In this document: one piece after another, positions 54,614 through 63,983 of the stretch
Layout of the letters: each line of letters opens with the position of its first letter
Numbering within the stretch: position 1 is the first letter of the stretch
Assembly: GCA_031266555.1 (NCBI GenBank)
Contig: JAISAU010000007.1
Coordinates: forward strand, 62,001 to 126,000
Origin: Campylobacteraceae bacterium
Lineage (GTDB): Bacteria; Campylobacterota; Campylobacteria; Campylobacterales; Campylobacteraceae
Direction of reading: 5' to 3'
DNA length: 64,000 bases
Made by a program: the position numbers and the translations under genes
Notes under the pieces: model-generated
The model's database searches: none
Told to the model about the DNA's origin: nothing
Seen by the model: the letters and a program-made list of their open reading frames with translations, nothing else

Positions 54614-56464
54614 TTACTGTACTTTATTCGGAATATTACTGACCGTCTTTAAATATCCGTTGTCGTTAAGCAACAGATATAGCTCTCCTAATATATGTTT
54701 TTTTGCTTTCTCATCTATTAGTTCCGACTCTTCAATGCGATCATTTAACGTGTCTTGAATATCTCTCACGTCATAATCCAAATCCTCTAAAATATCCAAA
54801 ATACATTGTGATTCCAGCAGATTTTCTACTTCGTATCCATCATTATTTATCTTTATCGTAGCTTCGGTAGGGTGCGTGAAAAGATTATGTTTCATACCCA
54901 AAACCTCTTGATACGCGCCGACTAAGAAAAATCCTAAAAAATACTCTCTTTCGTCCAAATCGACATCATGTAAAAACAGAGGTTCTTTTATGTCAAATCC
55001 TATTTCGCCGTCCGAATCACATGTGATATCCCATAAAGAAGCCGAACGGGTAGGGTGCTCGTCTAACATGTCTAACGGCATAACCGGAAAGTTCTGCTCC
55101 AATCCCCAATAATCTGGTAAACTTTGAAAGATAGAAAAGTTTACAAGATATTTTTCTTGCACTTGTTCTTGAATATTCAGTATTTCGCTATAGTGCTTTT
55201 CACCTAAAATATTGACCGCTTTTTTTATGATGAGATTGACCAAAACTTCTGTATTGGAACGATCTTGCAAATCCACATAACCCAAATCAAAAAGAGTCAG
55301 CAAAGATTCCATATGATCAATAGCGTCATGTAAGTACTCCATAGCGTTTTTAGCATTTATGGTTGTGTATAAATAGTGCAGCTCTTCTACAAGCTGTGGA
55401 TTCGCCTCTTTAAATTCTAGTTTTTGCTCAGTATACTCTTGACTGAAAAGTTCCAGCACGGGCGCGATGAGTACGGCGTGACTCGCTGCGACATACCTGC
55501 CTGATTCTATGAATATATCAGGCTCCATCTCATTTTTCTTATTGGCTATATCTTTCAAAAGATAAACAACGTCGTTAGCATACTCTTGCAAAGTATAATT
55601 ACGCTGCTGAACGCTTTCATATTGAGAATATTCAATCGCCAATCCTCCTCCAAGATTTATCGCATGTAAGTTTTTGGCTCCCATCTTTTTAAGTTCGGCA
55701 TATATGTTTCCAGCTTCCCTTAAAGCTTTTTTCATCGGAGCGATTTCGGATATTTGGGAACCGATATGAAAATGAATCATTGTAAATTGCTCTAAAAGAT
55801 TCGCGTTTTTTAGCATTTTAACAGCTTGAATTAACTCTGTGGAAGTTAAACCGAATTTTGAATTTATACCACCGCTTTTTGCCCAAATGCCAGTACCTGA
55901 GCTATGAAGTCTTATACGAAGTCCGATTTTTGGTTTTGGAGCGAATCTCTCTTTGGCTGTCTCAATGATTCCTTCCAACTCATTTAAACCTTCTATGGTT
56001 AAAGTTATATTGTGTCCCATTTCAGCGGCTATAAAGCCAAGTCCAATCATTTCGCTGTCTTTAAAACCGTTTACCGTTATGGGCGAACCGTTATTGTTGT
56101 GGGTCATTGCCAAAATCAACTCAGCTTTACTGCCTGCTTCAAGACCGTATTTGTACTCTTTGCCGATTTCTACCATATTTTTCACAAAATTTGGAAATTG
56201 ATTAACTTTCAAAGGATAAACCGCTTGAAACGAACCTTGATATTTTATCTCTTTTTGCGCTTGTTTGAAATTGCTGTAAATGGAGCGTATCTGTTTGTGT
56301 ATAAGATGCGGAAAACGAAGCAATAAAGGACCTCGTATGCCATTGCTTCTGATCTCTTTAACTATATCTATTATCGCCGGTTGCGAACCTTCATTTACGC
56401 ATACTTTGCCGTTTTTGATAATAAAATCCCCGTTTGCCCAAACTTTAATACCGTAATCTACCAT
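54614..56464 (-). CDS. speA: Biosynthetic arginine decarboxylase
   Basis: Converts arginine to agmatine, the start of putrescine and spermidine synthesis. 616 residues, fold III PLP enzyme: the PLP Lys is in QAVYPLKVNQFPNF, with GLEAGSKAELILAM and the glycine-rich HAINLGGGLAIEY. Its start overlaps the end of hisS by seven bases. Confidence 0.95.
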   Translation of the reverse strand: MVDYGIKVWANGDFIIKNGKVCVNEGSQPAIIDIVKEIRSNGIRGPLLLRFPHLIHKQIRSIYSNFKQAQKEIKYQGSFQAVYPLKVNQFPNFVKNMVEIGKEYKYGLEAGSKAELILAMTHNNNGSPITVNGFKDSEMIGLGFIAAEMGHNITLTIEGLNELEGIIETAKERFAPKPKIGLRIRLHSSGTGIWAKSGGINSKFGLTSTELIQAVKMLKNANLLEQFTMIHFHIGSQISEIAPMKKALREAGNIYAELKKMGAKNLHAINLGGGLAIEYSQYESVQQRNYTLQEYANDVVYLLKDIANKKNEMEPDIFIESGRYVAASHAVLIAPVLELFSQEYTEQKLEFKEANPQLVEELHYLYTTINAKNAMEYLHDAIDHMESLLTLFDLGYVDLQDRSNTEVLVNLIIKKAVNILGEKHYSEILNIQEQVQEKYLVNFSIFQSLPDYWGLEQNFPVMPLDMLDEHPTRSASLWDITCDSDGEIGFDIKEPLFLHDVDLDEREYFLGFFLVGAYQEVLGMKHNLFTHPTEATIKINNDGYEVENLLESQCILDILEDLDYDVRDIQDTLNDRIEESELIDEKAKKHILGELYLLLNDNGYLKTVSNIPNKVQ

Positions 56465-57681
56465 TGAAACTCTCCCAATGATTTTATATCTATATTTAAA
56501 TTTTCTTTCGTATCAAGGTTTTTAACCCATAACGTACCGTTTTTAAGTTCATCTTCACCTATACAAATACAATATTTCGCATTCGCCCTGTCCGCATTTT
56601 TTAGAATATTTTTTAACCCTTTAACCTCAAACTCGACAATAGCTTTGTTTTGTTTACGAAGAGTTGCCGCTATTCTAAATGCCAAATCTTGTCCGTCTCT
56701 TTCAAGCGTTCCTATATAAATGCCTTCCCTTCTATCCTCATCTATATTGATAAGCTCTAAAATCCTCTCGACTCCTATCGCAAAGCCTATAGCAGGGGTT
56801 GGCTTTCCGTCTAAAAACTCAACGAGTCTATCGTACCTGCCTCCTCCCGCAACCGAATTTTGCGCTCCTATATCGTCGCTTACAAATTCAAACGCCGTTT
56901 TTGAGTAATAATCAAGCCCTCGCACGAGTTTCGCGTCTATTTCATAATTTATGTCAAATTTGTCCAGTATGGATTTTAAGTTGTCAAAATCGTCTTTGCA
57001 CTCGCCGCAAAGCTCATTTAATAGAAGCGGCGCTTTACTTAAAAGATTTTGACAACGTTCGTTTTTGCAATCAAGCACACGTATGGGATTTAGATCTTTT
57101 CGTCTTTTGCAATCCTCGCACAACCCGTCAAGACTATCCAAAAATTTTACAAGTTTTGTTCTGTAATGAGGCATACATGTAGGACAGCCAAGGGAGTTTA
57201 GCTTTAAAATAGTTTTAATATCAAAAAAGTTCAATATGTCGTTAAGCATTAAGATGACCATCGCGTCCTCTTTGACATCGCTCACGCCAAAACTCTCAAC
57301 GCCAAACTGATGAAATTGTCTAAATCTACCTTTTTGCGGTTTTTCATATCTAAACATAGGACCATAGTAAAAAAATCTTTTTACACCAAGCGTTTTATCC
57401 ATTTTGTTTTGGATAAACGAACGCACGATTCCAGCCGTTCCTTCCGGTCTTAAACAGACGTTATTTTCGCCTTTATCTATAAACTGATACATCTCTTTGC
57501 CGACTATATCGCTACTCTCTCCAACGCTTCTTTTAAACAAAGCGGTCTCTTCCAAAATCGGCGTAGAGATAAACTCAAATCCATAATTTTTTGCGACCCT
57601 CGAACAGTTTTCCAAAAAAAAGAGATATTTTTTACTCTCCAAAAAAAGTATATCTTTCATTCCCCGTAACGCGTTAATCAT
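56458..57681 (-). CDS. hisS: Histidine-tRNA ligase
   Basis: Class II synthetase, 407 residues. Motif 2 is seen as CLRPEGTAGIVRSF, the histidine-specific loops as VRGLDYYSKTAFEF and AGGGRYDRLVEFL. The insertion domain is cysteine-rich (CPTC, CEDC, CGEC), suggesting bound zinc, a form seen in this group. First gene of the hisS-speA unit. Confidence 0.96.
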   Translation of the reverse strand: MINALRGMKDILFLESKKYLFFLENCSRVAKNYGFEFISTPILEETALFKRSVGESSDIVGKEMYQFIDKGENNVCLRPEGTAGIVRSFIQNKMDKTLGVKRFFYYGPMFRYEKPQKGRFRQFHQFGVESFGVSDVKEDAMVILMLNDILNFFDIKTILKLNSLGCPTCMPHYRTKLVKFLDSLDGLCEDCKRRKDLNPIRVLDCKNERCQNLLSKAPLLLNELCGECKDDFDNLKSILDKFDINYEIDAKLVRGLDYYSKTAFEFVSDDIGAQNSVAGGGRYDRLVEFLDGKPTPAIGFAIGVERILELINIDEDRREGIYIGTLERDGQDLAFRIAATLRKQNKAIVEFEVKGLKNILKNADRANAKYCICIGEDELKNGTLWVKNLDTKENLNIDIKSLGEFQW

Positions 57682-57738
57682 ATCTAACTCCGTAAATTAT
57701 CTTTTTGTACATGTAAGACGTTAAACTTTGAAAATACA

Positions 57739-58326
57739 TTAAAAATTACCGCTTAAAAACGTTTTTATCTTTACATGTAAGCTTTCTATACTCTCATTTG
57801 CGTCTAAAATCATATGGTTTATATCTATTTTTTTTAAAACTTTTTCCATATTTTCTTGAACCGTTAAAAGATATTCTATACCGCGGCTTTCTATCTTATC
57901 GTGCGATTTTGTTTTTATTCTTGAAATTAAAAGCTCTTTTGTGGTTTTGAAAAAGACGATTTTATCGGGCAGTTTCCCACCAAGAGCAAAACGGTTCGCT
58001 TCTATCAAAAAAGGTACGTCAAGATTTTGATTGTTTGTGAGCGCGTAGGCGATACCTGACAAAAATCCTCTGTCGCTTATCACTAATTTTTCGGCATTTG
58101 GAGCTATTATTTTCTCATAATGTTCCGCTCTGTCGGCAAGAAATAGCAAAAGTTCCGCCGCCTTGCTTATCTTGAAATCTTTTTCAAGCAAAATAGCTCT
58201 AAGTTCTTTTCCAAGTTTTGTGGCTCCGGGTTCAAAAGTCACTTTTATATCGGCATTTACGCTTTTTAGTTTTTCTATTTGCGTCGTTTTGCCGCTGGTA
58301 TCGATACCTTCAAAAAGTACAAACAT
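57739..58326 (-). CDS. tmk: Thymidylate kinase
   Basis: Phosphorylates dTMP to dTDP. 195 residues; P loop in FEGIDTSGKTTQ, the DRG-type motif in VISDRGFLSGIAY, and a lid region near residue 140. It follows coaD after 2 bases; its likely ribosome binding site AAGGAAACC lies inside the end of coaD. Confidence 0.94.
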   Translation of the reverse strand: MFVLFEGIDTSGKTTQIEKLKSVNADIKVTFEPGATKLGKELRAILLEKDFKISKAAELLLFLADRAEHYEKIIAPNAEKLVISDRGFLSGIAYALTNNQNLDVPFLIEANRFALGGKLPDKIVFFKTTKELLISRIKTKSHDKIESRGIEYLLTVQENMEKVLKKIDINHMILDANESIESLHVKIKTFLSGNF

Positions 58327-58328
58327 TC

Positions 58329-58805
58329 TTAAATGGTTTCCTTGATAAAGTATTCTATCTCTTTCGGATATAAATGCGAAGCGTTTCCGTTATGTTTTAA
58401 AATAGAACGAACAACTGAGGAACTAATAAAAGCGTTCTCTAAAGAGGGCATAAGATAAACGGTCTCTATCTCTTTATTTAAAGAAGAGTTCGCGTACCCT
58501 ATCTGAAGTTCGTACTCAAAGTCGCTCACAGCTCTAAGTCCCCTTATAATTACGCGTATATTTTTACTTTTGGCAAAATCCGCAAGCAAATTTGAAAACG
58601 GCTCTACCTCAACGCCCTGTATATCTTTTGTCGCCGCTCGCGCCATATCAACTCTTTTTTCAAGCAAAAACATAGGTTTTTTGTCGTCGGAATTGGCAAC
58701 TGCTACCAAAACGTTGTCAAATAATCTTTTCGCGCGCTTTATGATATCTATATGTCCGTTTGTTATCGGGTCAAAAGTACCTGGATATATCGCCGTTTTC
58801 ATCAT
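58329..58805 (-). CDS. coaD: Pantetheine-phosphate adenylyltransferase
   Basis: Fourth step of coenzyme A synthesis. About 158 residues with the nucleotidyl-transfer motif [16 protein letters not shown] and [10 protein letters not shown]. The start is taken at ATG 58805 or 58802, overlapping the ubiX stop as ATGATGA, not the longer GTG/ATG frame upstream at 58817. Confidence 0.95.
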   Translation of the reverse strand: MMKTAIYPGTFDPITNGHIDIIKRAKRLFDNVLVAVANSDDKKPMFLLEKRVDMARAATKDIQGVEVEPFSNLLADFAKSKNIRVIIRGLRAVSDFEYELQIGYANSSLNKEIETVYLMPSLENAFISSSVVRSILKHNGNASHLYPKEIEYFIKETI

Positions 58806-59329
58806 TTTTCGCCCCATCTTTTATATAATGAGTTTGGAATGCCAAGCAAATCAAACCATCTTCCTATTAAAAAATTTTCCATATCTTCCAAAGCGTTAAT
58901 GTTAGCATAAAATCCAACTATAGGAGGCGCTATTATGACATTTAAGAGCGATAATTTACGCATATTTTCCAAATCTATCGCGCTGTAAGGCATTTCACGA
59001 GGAGCGATGAGCAGCGTTTTTTTCTCTTTTATCATCACAGCCGCGCTTCTTGAAAGCAAATTGTCCGCTATGCCGCAAGAGATTTTCGCGAGAGTATTCA
59101 TGCTGCAAGGAATTATAGCCATCATATCGGCTTTAAACGAACCCGAAGCGGTAACTTCCGAAATATCTGTATTGTCTAAAAGCGCATAGTTTTCTTCTTT
59201 TTGGCTTACAATTTTTGCACTTTGCGTCGGTATGGCGTAGACTTCATACTCTTTTGGCAAAGCTTTTATAAATTTTTCGCCGAGTCTTACGCCGCTGGCT
59301 CCTGATATGCCGACGATAATTTTTTTCAT
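58802..59329 (-). CDS. ubiX: Flavin prenyltransferase UbiX
   Basis: Makes the prenylated FMN cofactor used by UbiD-type decarboxylases. 175 residues: [16 protein letters not shown] at the FMN site, [21 protein letters not shown] and [17 protein letters not shown]. First gene of the ubiX-coaD-tmk unit. In C. jejuni, as I recall, flgA comes next on this side; here an unrelated gene is found. Confidence 0.94.
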   Translation of the reverse strand: MKKIIVGISGASGVRLGEKFIKALPKEYEVYAIPTQSAKIVSQKEENYALLDNTDISEVTASGSFKADMMAIIPCSMNTLAKISCGIADNLLSRSAAVMIKEKKTLLIAPREMPYSAIDLENMRKLSLLNVIIAPPIVGFYANINALEDMENFLIGRWFDLLGIPNSLYKRWGEK

Positions 59330-59459
59330 GCTTTGCCTTTTAAACGTTTTAAAGTTAAGGATTTTACATTTTATGAGATTATGTTTTGCTTACATATAAA
59401 TAAAAGCTTTTTAAAGCCTTTTTTAGAGACAATTGCATATTTTATGTAAGGCTGGTTAG

Positions 59460-60284
59460 ATGGAAAATAAAAGTTCAAGAAATAGCAAGATTTTTACAAT
59501 AGTGTTGATTGTTCTTATTATAGGCGCTGTTTTTATGGCGGGAGCGCATTTTTTCTTTTTATATAAAGTAAAGAGCGTGCTTAGTAATAATAGCTTAAAG
59601 TTTCAAGATTATGAGGCATCTGTCAAGCTGAGCGACGAATTTGAGTGCAAAAGTGTCGGATATATAGAACTTGATTGCACAGGCGGAAGAGGATCCATAT
59701 ATCTGAAACAATTTAGTCAAAATGACGCGGTCTTTGGATTTGAGAATATCACGCTTAAAATAAGTGCCGCAGGCGTTAAAAACATGCATATTTTTAATAT
59801 GGACATCGACTTTATACAAGGCGAAGAAAAGGAGTTATTTTCGCCCATAAATTTTGATTTTAAAAATAGTGGCAGTGACGACTTTAAAGCTTCTTTGGAC
59901 GGAGCTTTCGGTATATTTAATTTAGTTGGCAAAGACAATATTATAAAATTTTCATACAACAATGATAACTTTAGAGAATATTTTCATAAGATTTTTACTC
60001 TCTTGAAACCAAATTTAGACGAGAATTTAACATTTGATGAGTTTAATCATGCTATTATAGGCGCATTCTTCGGCGATTATGAAAAAGCGTCCGGTATTTC
60101 AACTCAATATGTGCAGTTGCTGAATGCCGCGCAAAATTTGATAAACGGAAAATCAAAAGGCATAAGTATAGAGTTTTATATGAAAACCAAAGATCAAGAC
60201 GCTATTGATAACGCTTTTCGGATGATGGCTATAACAAAAACCGTTAATACGAATGTTTTTGATGTAAAAATCTCAAATTTATAA
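59460..60284 (+). CDS. Single-pass membrane protein, unknown
   Basis: A 274-residue protein with one N-terminal transmembrane helix (residues about 11-35) and a large extracytoplasmic domain. Two cysteines at FECKSVGYIELDC could form a disulfide. The order of beta strands and the phrase MDIDFIQGEEKELF recall AsmA/YdgA-type proteins but I do not claim a family. It lies where flgA is found in C. jejuni. Confidence 0.6.
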   Translation: MENKSSRNSKIFTIVLIVLIIGAVFMAGAHFFFLYKVKSVLSNNSLKFQDYEASVKLSDEFECKSVGYIELDCTGGRGSIYLKQFSQNDAVFGFENITLKISAAGVKNMHIFNMDIDFIQGEEKELFSPINFDFKNSGSDDFKASLDGAFGIFNLVGKDNIIKFSYNNDNFREYFHKIFTLLKPNLDENLTFDEFNHAIIGAFFGDYEKASGISTQYVQLLNAAQNLINGKSKGISIEFYMKTKDQDAIDNAFRMMAITKTVNTNVFDVKISNL

Positions 60285-60362
60285 AAAGCGTTTAAGGTTA
60301 TGATATCGGTTTTTTGGTTACATGTTGCAATTTGCATTTAGCGATAAACAAACGAGGTTATT

Positions 60363-60770
60363 ATGAAAGCTGTTGATCTGGTTAAGCAAGATAAGTTCGC
60401 TATCTTTTTAGGTATAAAAATTTTAAGCGTGGGAGGCGGAAGTGCCAAAGTAAGTTTAGAGTGCAATGAAAATTGTCTCAACGGAATAGGGCGTATTCAA
60501 GGCGGCGTTACGTACACATTAGCCGATTATGCTTTCGCGCTTGCCGTAAACTCCGCGGCAGATGAGATGGAAGGCGTGGCGTGCGCGGTAGGAATGTCCA
60601 CAACGGCAACGTTTTTGCGCGCGGGAAAAATAGGCACATTTTACGCCGAAGCTAAAGAGGTTAGCAAAAATAAAACTATCGGACACTATGACGTTATAGT
60701 AACAGATGAAAACGGTAAAACTATAGTTGTATTTAACGGCGTAGCGTACTTCAAAAAAGATGTCAAATAA
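60363..60770 (+). CDS. PaaI-type hotdog thioesterase
   Basis: A 135-residue single hotdog domain that probably hydrolyses an acyl-CoA. The motif is GIGRIQGGVTYTLADYAFA: the usual HGG is QGG here, while the catalytic Asp in LADYAFA is kept. Other parts (STTATFLRAGKIGTFYAEA, GHYDVIVTDENGKTI) are standard. It stands alone; substrate unknown. Confidence 0.85.
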   Translation: MKAVDLVKQDKFAIFLGIKILSVGGGSAKVSLECNENCLNGIGRIQGGVTYTLADYAFALAVNSAADEMEGVACAVGMSTTATFLRAGKIGTFYAEAKEVSKNKTIGHYDVIVTDENGKTIVVFNGVAYFKKDVK

Positions 60771-61050
60771 TATCTCAAAAACATCACAAGGCTTTTAAAA
60801 GCTCAAAAATCATACATGTAACCCTTTACATGTAAGCGCAAATAAATCCATATATTATCTCTTATGCAAAAAGCCTCAAAAGCAACTACGATCGTCATAT
60901 TTAGCTTTATAGCGTTACACATGTATCAAAAATAGATAAACAAAATGTGTGTAATAATTTATCTGAAATACACATTTTGTTGATTTGATTTCAGAATGAT
61001 ATAAACAAAATGTGTGTATTATTTTCATAGAAAAATAGGGTAAGGCAAAG
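60771..61050. repeat. Spacer with TACATGTA copies before the S24 repressor
   Basis: 280 bases. TACATGTA occurs at 60813 and 60827 only six bases apart; a 12-base palindrome GCTTTTAAAAGC near 60791 may end the thioesterase transcript. The right part holds the operator-like repeats listed below. Confidence 0.7.
60937..61017. promoter_or_regulatory. Three operator-like repeats before the S24 repressor gene
   Basis: AAACAAAATGTGTGTA occurs twice, identical over 16 bases, at 60937-60952 and 61002-61017. Between them is an inverted, slightly shorter copy AACAAAATGTGTA at 60968-60980. Starts are spaced 31 and 34 bases. A -35-like TTGATT (60979) overlaps the middle copy and a -10-like TATAAA (60999-61004) overlaps the last, so bound repressor would shut its own promoter. 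Confidence 0.7.
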
Positions 61051-61689
61051 ATGAATAGATTATTTGAAGTAACGTCTAGAATGATGAAGCAAGAGAGCAC
61101 TAAAAATATTGATTTAGCAAATTTTTTAAAAGTTTCCGCGCAAGTATTCGGCAATTGGGTAACTAGGGAAAGTATTCCTGAAAAATACGCCTCGCAAATC
61201 GCCGAGTATTATAAGAGCGATTTAAACTCCTTATACGACGAAGACGCGAAACCTATAAAAAAAGTTCCGATAGTTAGCACGGTAAATTGTGGAGATGATG
61301 CAAAAAATAACGGCTATAAAGGGTTTGCCTCATATAAAGGCGATAATAAAATAGAAAAACTATACTGTGTGATAGCTCGCGGCGATAATATGTCGCCCGA
61401 GATTGAAGACGGCGATGAGATCATATGCGACCCCGACGCCAAGATAAAAAGCGGCGACATAGTTCACTATACAATAGAAAAAGAGAGCGCTGTAAAAATT
61501 TATGTCAAAGATGAAGACGCTGATATTTTACAATTAGTGCCATACAGCCAAAGTAAAGATTTTAAAACAAAAACTATCAGACTTGACGACAAAAACACAA
61601 ATCTCGCGGTTGTAAAAGTCGTAGCTATAAATAAATTAAACATGAAAAGCAATCAAGCGAGACTAAAGCTCATCGGCAGAGCCATTTGA
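61051..61689 (+). CDS. Phage-type repressor with S24 peptidase domain
   Basis: A 212-residue CI/LexA-like regulator. The N-terminal third has a helix-turn-helix (DLANFLKVSAQVFGNWVTRESIP), and the C-terminal domain has the self-cleavage Ser in ARGDNMSPEIEDGD; the partner Lys is probably in ESAVKIYV. A damage signal could therefore inactivate it. No phage genes are near, so it is either a domesticated repressor or one that acts elsewhere. Three operator-like repeats lie before it and tRNA-Gly 132 bases after it. Confidence 0.88.
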   Translation: MNRLFEVTSRMMKQESTKNIDLANFLKVSAQVFGNWVTRESIPEKYASQIAEYYKSDLNSLYDEDAKPIKKVPIVSTVNCGDDAKNNGYKGFASYKGDNKIEKLYCVIARGDNMSPEIEDGDEIICDPDAKIKSGDIVHYTIEKESAVKIYVKDEDADILQLVPYSQSKDFKTKTIRLDDKNTNLAVVKVVAINKLNMKSNQARLKLIGRAI

Positions 61690-61820
61690 AATTAAATTAA
61701 CACTCTTTAGAATTGCGTTATACGAATCGCGGTAAAAATAGCGGCTACATGTACGTTTTTGCAATACATTTATTTCATTTTTTACTATTAAAATTGTCTT
61801 TTTGATAAAAAAGTTTTTAA

Positions 61821-61895
61821 TGGAGCGGGAAACGAGGTTCGAACTCGCGACCCCAACCTTGGCAAGGTTGTGCTCTACCACTGAGCTATTCCCGC
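61821..61895 (-). tRNA. tRNA-Gly (GCC)
   Basis: Cloverleaf on the minus strand with acceptor GCGGGAA / TTCCCGC, anticodon GCC in the loop of CAACCTTGCCAAGGTTG, discriminator T and encoded CCA. It lies between the S24 repressor gene and a decayed murA fragment, and is a possible integration target. Confidence 0.95.
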
Positions 61896-61963
61896 GAAAT
61901 GAGGATAGAATGATATCCAAAAAAACTTTAGACAAAAATAATTTCTCATTCAAAACCATAAAA

Positions 61964-62040
61964 CATTATGGCGGCGACTTTGGCAAGGGCGTTACTACTT
62001 TAAGCAACGTTGCGAAAAAGCCGGAATAGTACAACTTTGT
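61964..62040 (+). pseudogene. Decayed fragment of murA in inverted orientation
   Basis: About 77 bases that match the coding strand of murA at 62764-62842 at roughly 80% identity but lie on the opposite strand. Translated, it reads [14 protein letters not shown] and then a stop, against [17 protein letters not shown] in murA; at least two one-base deletions are visible. Nothing else of murA is present. Confidence 0.75.
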
Positions 62041-62088
62041 ATCTTACATGTAAAAATAAATTTTTGTGTTTTATCTTGAAAACTCTAT

Positions 62089-63351
62089 CTATTCCGACAA
62101 TCTTTTTATACTTGCTCCAAGCATAGAGAGCTTTCCTTCCAAATTTTCATATCCTCTGTCAAGGTGATAAATTCTGTGGATTTTGGTTTTTCCTTTTGCT
62201 GCAAGAGCGGCCAAAACCAAAGCTGAACTCGCTCTCAAATCGGTTGCCATCACATCAGCTCCCGTTAATTTCGTAGGACCGTAAACAGTGGCTGTATGAC
62301 TCGATAGTCTTATATCGGCTCCCATTCTTAAAAGTTCGCTTACATGCATAAAACGATTTTCAAACAATCTTTCGTCAATAACACTTGTGCCGTTTGCTTG
62401 TGTGCAAAGAGCCATAAATTGCGCCTGCATATCCGTTGGAAAGCCGGGATATTCTACTGTTTTGATATCTATTGGTAAAATCTTGGAAGATGATTTTATG
62501 CTGATGGAGTTTTTATCTTTTTCTATCTTATAACCCATACATGTAAGTTTTGAGATAACCGCTTTTAAGTGTTCGCTTGCAACATTTTTCAGTGTTATGT
62601 CGGAGTTTGTGATAGCTCCCGCACAAAGATAAGTTCCGGCTTCAATTCTATCCGGAATAACTGTGATATCGTTAAGTTCAAGCAACTTCCCGCCGCTTCC
62701 TTGTATCTCAAGTTCGTCTGTGCCTATACCTTTTATTATCGCACCGCCTTTATTTAAAACTTTACAAAGTTGCACGACTTCCGGCTCTTTCGCAACGTTA
62801 CTTAAAGTTGTAATGCCATTTGCCAAAGCTGCCGCCATAATGATATTTTCACTTCCTGTTACGGTGATTTTGTCAAAAACTATATTCGCGCCGTTAAGAG
62901 ATTTTGGAGCTTTTGCAATAACGTATCCTTGCCTTATCTCTATAAGCGCTCCCATCTGCTCCAACGCTTTTAGGTGTAAATCAATGGGACGTTGACCTAT
63001 GGCGCATCCTCCCGGAAGCGAAACTTCGCAGTGTCCAAAACGTGCAAGCAAAGGTCCTAAAGTCAAAATGGAAGCTCTCATCTTACGCACAATATCGTAA
63101 TTCGCGCATGTAGAGTTTACGTCGCTTGTGTTTATCGTAACTTGATTGTTTTCAAATGACTGTTTGGCTCCTAAATTTTCAAGCAGTTGGAGGAGCGTTT
63201 TCACATCCGCAACATTAGGCACATTATCGATATGAACGGAAGTTTTGCCTAAAAGCGTACATGTAAGCAAGGGCAGGGCGGCGTTTTTCGCTCCTGAGAC
63301 CGTAATAGTTCCATTTAATTTTTTACTGCCTTCAATCTCCAAATAATCCAT
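62089..63351 (-). CDS. murA: UDP-N-acetylglucosamine 1-carboxyvinyltransferase
   Basis: First committed step of peptidoglycan synthesis, target of fosfomycin. 420 residues, full length. The catalytic Cys is present in [23 protein letters not shown], so normal fosfomycin sensitivity is expected at this site. [12 protein letters not shown] and [15 protein letters not shown] are further marks. Two palindrome copies lie inside the gene (62540, 63260). Confidence 0.96.
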   Translation of the reverse strand: MDYLEIEGSKKLNGTITVSGAKNAALPLLTCTLLGKTSVHIDNVPNVADVKTLLQLLENLGAKQSFENNQVTINTSDVNSTCANYDIVRKMRASILTLGPLLARFGHCEVSLPGGCAIGQRPIDLHLKALEQMGALIEIRQGYVIAKAPKSLNGANIVFDKITVTGSENIIMAAALANGITTLSNVAKEPEVVQLCKVLNKGGAIIKGIGTDELEIQGSGGKLLELNDITVIPDRIEAGTYLCAGAITNSDITLKNVASEHLKAVISKLTCMGYKIEKDKNSISIKSSSKILPIDIKTVEYPGFPTDMQAQFMALCTQANGTSVIDERLFENRFMHVSELLRMGADIRLSSHTATVYGPTKLTGADVMATDLRASSALVLAALAAKGKTKIHRIYHLDRGYENLEGKLSMLGASIKRLSE

Positions 63352-63437
63352 AAATTTAAGTCCTTATTTTAAGTTTCGTCATTGTAGTAAAAGTTTGTTT
63401 TATGTATCATTATAGTAAAAAATAAAAAGGCGGCAGG

Positions 63438-63983
63438 GTGACTTTTTTAAAAAACGGCAAAATACATACAAGCATTACAATTTTTACCATATGTATTAAC
63501 GCGATTGTGTTTTTACTTCAAATGCTAAGCAATGGCGATATGCCTTTCATCTTTGGATTAAATACACTTTTTTTTGAAGGATTTTTATGGCAGCCTTTGA
63601 GTATGATGTTTATACATGGCGGTTTGCTGCATCTTGCTATGAATATGGCGGTTCTATTTCAATTCGGTACATTAATTGAACATGCGAGAGGAAAGTGGTT
63701 TTTTATCTTATTGTATTATGCGGGCGGTATTGTAACTTCGCTTTTAACATTGGCGTATATTTATATATTTACAAATCACCACATAAACGTTATCGGCGCA
63801 TCAGGAGCTATATGCGTACTTATTGGTTGGATAGCGCAAAAAGATTCGTTTAACAGGCAAGGGTTGATTGTTGCGGTCTTGCTCATCTCTTTTTTACCGT
63901 TGCTTGCCGGAATAAATATCGCTTGGCACGCCCATTTGATAGGTTTTGGAGTAGGGTGGTTAATAGGAAAACTTTTTAGATAA
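63438..63983 (+). CDS. Rhomboid-family intramembrane serine protease
   Basis: A 181-residue membrane protease with about six helices. The catalytic Ser is in INVIGASGAICVLIG and the His in NIAWHAHLIGFGVGWLIG; HGGLLHLAMNMAVLFQFG is the conserved N-terminal loop. Start GTG 63438 follows AAAAGG by seven bases. Its substrates are unknown. Confidence 0.9.
   Translation: MTFLKNGKIHTSITIFTICINAIVFLLQMLSNGDMPFIFGLNTLFFEGFLWQPLSMMFIHGGLLHLAMNMAVLFQFGTLIEHARGKWFFILLYYAGGIVTSLLTLAYIYIFTNHHINVIGASGAICVLIGWIAQKDSFNRQGLIVAVLLISFLPLLAGINIAWHAHLIGFGVGWLIGKLFR

Noticed and set aside
61802-62029. A 75-codon frame covering tRNA-Gly and the murA fragment
   Set aside because: Its first half is the tRNA read backwards and the second half is the decayed murA piece; no ribosome binding site of note.
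61964-62842. Invertible DNA element at murA
   Set aside because: The two inverted pieces are only about 80% identical and one is inside the murA coding frame; inversion would destroy murA.
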